DNA of 64,000 nt from Desulfomonile tiedjei (GTDB taxonomy: Bacteria > Desulfobacterota > Desulfomonilia > Desulfomonilales > Desulfomonilaceae): the NCBI GenBank assembly GCA_016218715.1, contig JACRDG010000122.1, forward strand, positions 1 to 64,000, written 5' to 3'. The position numbers and the translations under genes were made by a program. Below the pieces are notes generated by a model, which saw only the letters and a list, made by a program, of their open reading frames with translations, did no database searches and had not been told where the DNA came from. Shown here piece by piece: positions 62,061 through 64,000 of this stretch (position 1 is its first letter; every line of letters begins with the position of its first letter).

Positions 62061-62795
62061 CTAAGAAGCTCCGCTCCTTTTATGCCACACGTTGGGCATT
62101 TCGTCCCAAATCCGCCCGTTGAGAAGCCGTCCGGTCTTCTTTTTGTTCCTGCCGCCCCATTGCTTGAAGAAGAAAGGTACGCCAGCCCCCCGGCACTGGT
62201 CCAGTATCTCAGTCACCCATGCAGGAGACATCGGCCTTGCACGCGGTCCTGATTCTCCTCCGACAATTACCCAATCAATGCCTCTCAAATCGAGATTTCG
62301 AATTGACCCGAGAAGCGGCTCGAACGAGACGAACTTGACCGCGGCCCTCGTTCTGCGGAGATGGTCGAGCCGGAAGACGTAGTCCGCGGACTCCACGGTA
62401 ACGCCCATCCATATGTTGTTGGACCACACCAATTCCGGACCGAGATCCGACAACCGCTCTGCTCGCTTGGTCAAGACTTGGAACTGGTGCTGCCGTGCCT
62501 TACCCATCACTTCAAAAACCTTGAGAATGAAGTCAGTTGGCACTTCTTCGTGGAAAAGGTCGCTCATGGAGTTTACAAACACTCGCATTGGCCGTTTCCA
62601 CCGAAGGGGTACGGACAAGACATGGTCGTGAACCGTCAGCTTGAAGCCATTGGAGTAATTGGGAGACCCCATGGCTTGCAAGCGGCGGGCCATGCACTCG
62701 GCATAGCAATTCCGACAACCGGCGCTGATTTTCGTGCAGCCAGTCAACGGGTTCCAGGTCCCCTGGGTCCATTCAATGGAGGAGTTGAGCGCCAT
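62061..62795 (-). CDS. DUF5131/phage Gp37-Gp68 family (three-Cys-motif) protein
   Basis: A 244-residue protein with [32 protein letters not shown], the family's radical-SAM-like three-Cys motif (Cys19, 26, 29), then [33 protein letters not shown] and VIVGGESG. The family occurs in phages, plasmids and bacterial islands, and its activity is unknown to me. Its ATG overlaps the stop of the TcmP gene by one base, so the two are coupled. Confidence 0.88.
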   Translation of the reverse strand: MALNSSIEWTQGTWNPLTGCTKISAGCRNCYAECMARRLQAMGSPNYSNGFKLTVHDHVLSVPLRWKRPMRVFVNSMSDLFHEEVPTDFILKVFEVMGKARQHQFQVLTKRAERLSDLGPELVWSNNIWMGVTVESADYVFRLDHLRRTRAAVKFVSFEPLLGSIRNLDLRGIDWVIVGGESGPRARPMSPAWVTEILDQCRGAGVPFFFKQWGGRNKKKTGRLLNGRIWDEMPNVWHKRSGAS

Positions 62796-63625
62796 CAGGC
62801 TTGCCCCCCTTTGCGATACTTCTTGAAAATGTCGGCGACAATCTTTTCGCCGGTCTGGTTGTGCGACGCGAAGAAAAGGTAGTAGACTACTGCGTTCTGA
62901 CTGTTTAGCATTGCCAATGGTTGCGGGACGAAAGCAAATCCCGCAACATTCAAAAGACGCTGTCTGAAACCTTCAACCACCTCCTGGTTTGTGGTTTTCT
63001 CTGCGATCTCCCCGAAGAGACCTGGCTGTGAGGTGTATGCTACTCCGCGCCACGATTCATCACCCCAGAAGGCGTTCAGTCGTTCTCTTTGACGAGGATC
63101 AACGCGGTCTGGGTTTGTCCACAGCACGTTGCGATTCATGTCGGCCACAGGGAAGTTCAAGAAGATCTCGATGCTCTTCATGCCGGCAGACATAGCGATC
63201 ACTTCCCAATTCAGGTGGAGTCCATACGGGTCGAGGAGCATCAGGCCGCGCTTGAATTGATCATATCTTATCCGGGGGAAGATGGACTCCAGCAGGATTG
63301 AGTTGCAGTCCCCTTGGTAGAGGTGAACATCCGCACGGTCCTGCGCGATCTCTCGAAGGGACTTGATCTTCGTCTCTTTGAGGTCGATAAAATGGTATTC
63401 CTTGAAAGGAGGGTCTATTCCCAGCGCAATCTGAGGAGATCCAGGCACAAGTTCGCCGGACGTGAGTGAAAAGTGCCTTCCCCCTCCCGCAAAGGCATCG
63501 ACGTACACGTGGTGAAGGCTGTTCTTCTGCATTATCTTCGAATAAGCGGAGGCGTATTTGCGCAAGATGTCCAGCTTGATCTCGGACCAATAGCCAATTC
63601 TGTCGTAGGCTTCATCCGCGCACAT
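62795..63625 (-). CDS. tcmP: three-Cys-motif partner protein TcmP
   Basis: A 276-residue protein: [33 protein letters not shown] (methyltransferase-like GxGG), [21 protein letters not shown] and [12 protein letters not shown] match the TcmP family, which regularly accompanies the three-Cys protein. DAFAGGG and LDPYG resemble DNA methyltransferase motifs, but activity is unproven. GGAG precedes ATG 63625. The pair lies downstream of lepA. Confidence 0.85.
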   Translation of the reverse strand: MCADEAYDRIGYWSEIKLDILRKYASAYSKIMQKNSLHHVYVDAFAGGGRHFSLTSGELVPGSPQIALGIDPPFKEYHFIDLKETKIKSLREIAQDRADVHLYQGDCNSILLESIFPRIRYDQFKRGLMLLDPYGLHLNWEVIAMSAGMKSIEIFLNFPVADMNRNVLWTNPDRVDPRQRERLNAFWGDESWRGVAYTSQPGLFGEIAEKTTNQEVVEGFRQRLLNVAGFAFVPQPLAMLNSQNAVVYYLFFASHNQTGEKIVADIFKKYRKGGQA

Positions 63626-63763
63626 ATCGGTGGCTCCCCATGAGATGAACCGTCACCCCCCGGATTTGTAACACAGTCCCCGGACTACCGCGCTCCTTTT
63701 GGCCGCCACCCGGCAATCGTGTTTCAAAATTCCACGCGGAAAGGTGGCGAGGGAGCGCGCACA

Positions 63764-64000
63764 TCACTCCTCTTCGTCGGTCTTGAGGACTGCGAGGAAC
63801 GCGGACTGAGGAATGGAAACGTTGCCCACCTGTTTCATCCGCTTCTTTCCTTCCTTCTGTTTTTCCAGCAATTTCTTCTTGCGCGTGATGTCGCCGCCGT
63901 AGCACTTCGCGGTCACGTCCTTGCGGAGCGGTGAAATCGTCTCGCGCGCGATGATCTTCCCACCGATCGCACCCTGAATGGGAACCTTGAAGAGCTGCCG
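63764..64000 (-). CDS. lepA: elongation factor 4 (LepA), C-terminal fragment at window edge
   Basis: The last 78 codons of lepA run off the window. The segment [22 protein letters not shown], then [27 protein letters not shown] and a [10 protein letters not shown] end, is the LepA C-terminal domain that enters the peptidyl-transferase centre. LepA is a ribosomal back-translocase/assembly GTPase. The TGA is at 63764-63766. Confidence 0.95.
   Translation of the reverse strand, partial: RQLFKVPIQGAIGGKIIARETISPLRKDVTAKCYGGDITRKKKLLEKQKEGKKRMKQVGNVSIPQSAFLAVLKTDEEE

Overview
The window looks like one contiguous stretch of chromosome from a GC-rich (high-50s % by eye), anaerobic, Gram-negative bacterium. 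My best guess is a Desulfobacterota lineage of the Desulfomonile/Syntrophobacter kind. The clues are an adenosylcobalamin-dependent ribonucleotide reductase, a MeaB-type GTPase beside acyl-CoA dehydrogenase and enoyl-CoA hydratase genes, a heme-c (CxxCH) sensor kinase, a two-ExxH ferritin-like protein, an AmrS-type radical SAM enzyme, and many lipoproteins and outer-membrane candidates. The taxonomic call is inference. Genes are dense, with many ATGA-type overlaps. I saw no rRNA, CRISPR array, intact insertion sequence or prophage.

Layout. 0-10 kb: MBL hydrolase, enoyl-CoA hydratase, small exported proteins, ferritin-like protein, a protein with a duplicated C-terminal domain, then acyl-CoA dehydrogenase - meaB - penicillin-acylase-like protein. 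10-18 kb: rdgB, a MarR-MBL hydrolase operon, an HTH/zinc-ribbon membrane protein, a 1224-residue Ser/Thr kinase with WD40 repeats, and a patatin. 18-25 kb: tRNA-Cys, then the ybeY-pgpH-phoH cluster (minus strand) and mazG. 25-30 kb: fmdB region, the lexA-dinB SOS operon, rplY and prs. 30-40 kb: envelope proteins, der, a bifunctional Rel (p)ppGpp enzyme, rpmB, a DUF1844 protein, a DnaJ-like protein and Hsp20. 40-48 kb: a degenerate lytic transglycosylase with a TPR protein, rpe, amrS, mpl, two adjacent acetyltransferases (the second AcuA-like) and cdd. 48-57 kb: a second HTH/zinc-ribbon protein, nrdJ, small proteins behind a structured leader candidate, and a FIST sensor with a hybrid histidine kinase. 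57-64 kb: membrane and DUF proteins under a TetR regulator, a heme-sensor histidine kinase, a TcmP/DUF5131 pair and the 3' end of lepA.

How genes work together: lexA and dinB form a self-regulated SOS unit. MarR and TetR each sit behind a promoter whose -10 box lies in a palindrome. pgpH, ybeY and phoH form the usual RNA-maturation/c-di-AMP cluster. The two GNAT proteins may control acetyl-CoA synthetase activity. The intergenic gaps hold at least two families of dispersed palindromic repeats.

Most unusual signals: four TTCG motifs at exact 11-bp spacing over the lexA promoter; a lytic-transglycosylase homologue without its catalytic Glu; a penicillin-acylase homologue with the nucleophile position altered; two paralogues sharing an HTH-like domain and an identically spaced zinc ribbon; a palindromic element whose 22-bp perfect arms include the 3' end of the acuA-like gene; and the TcmP/DUF5131 accessory pair.
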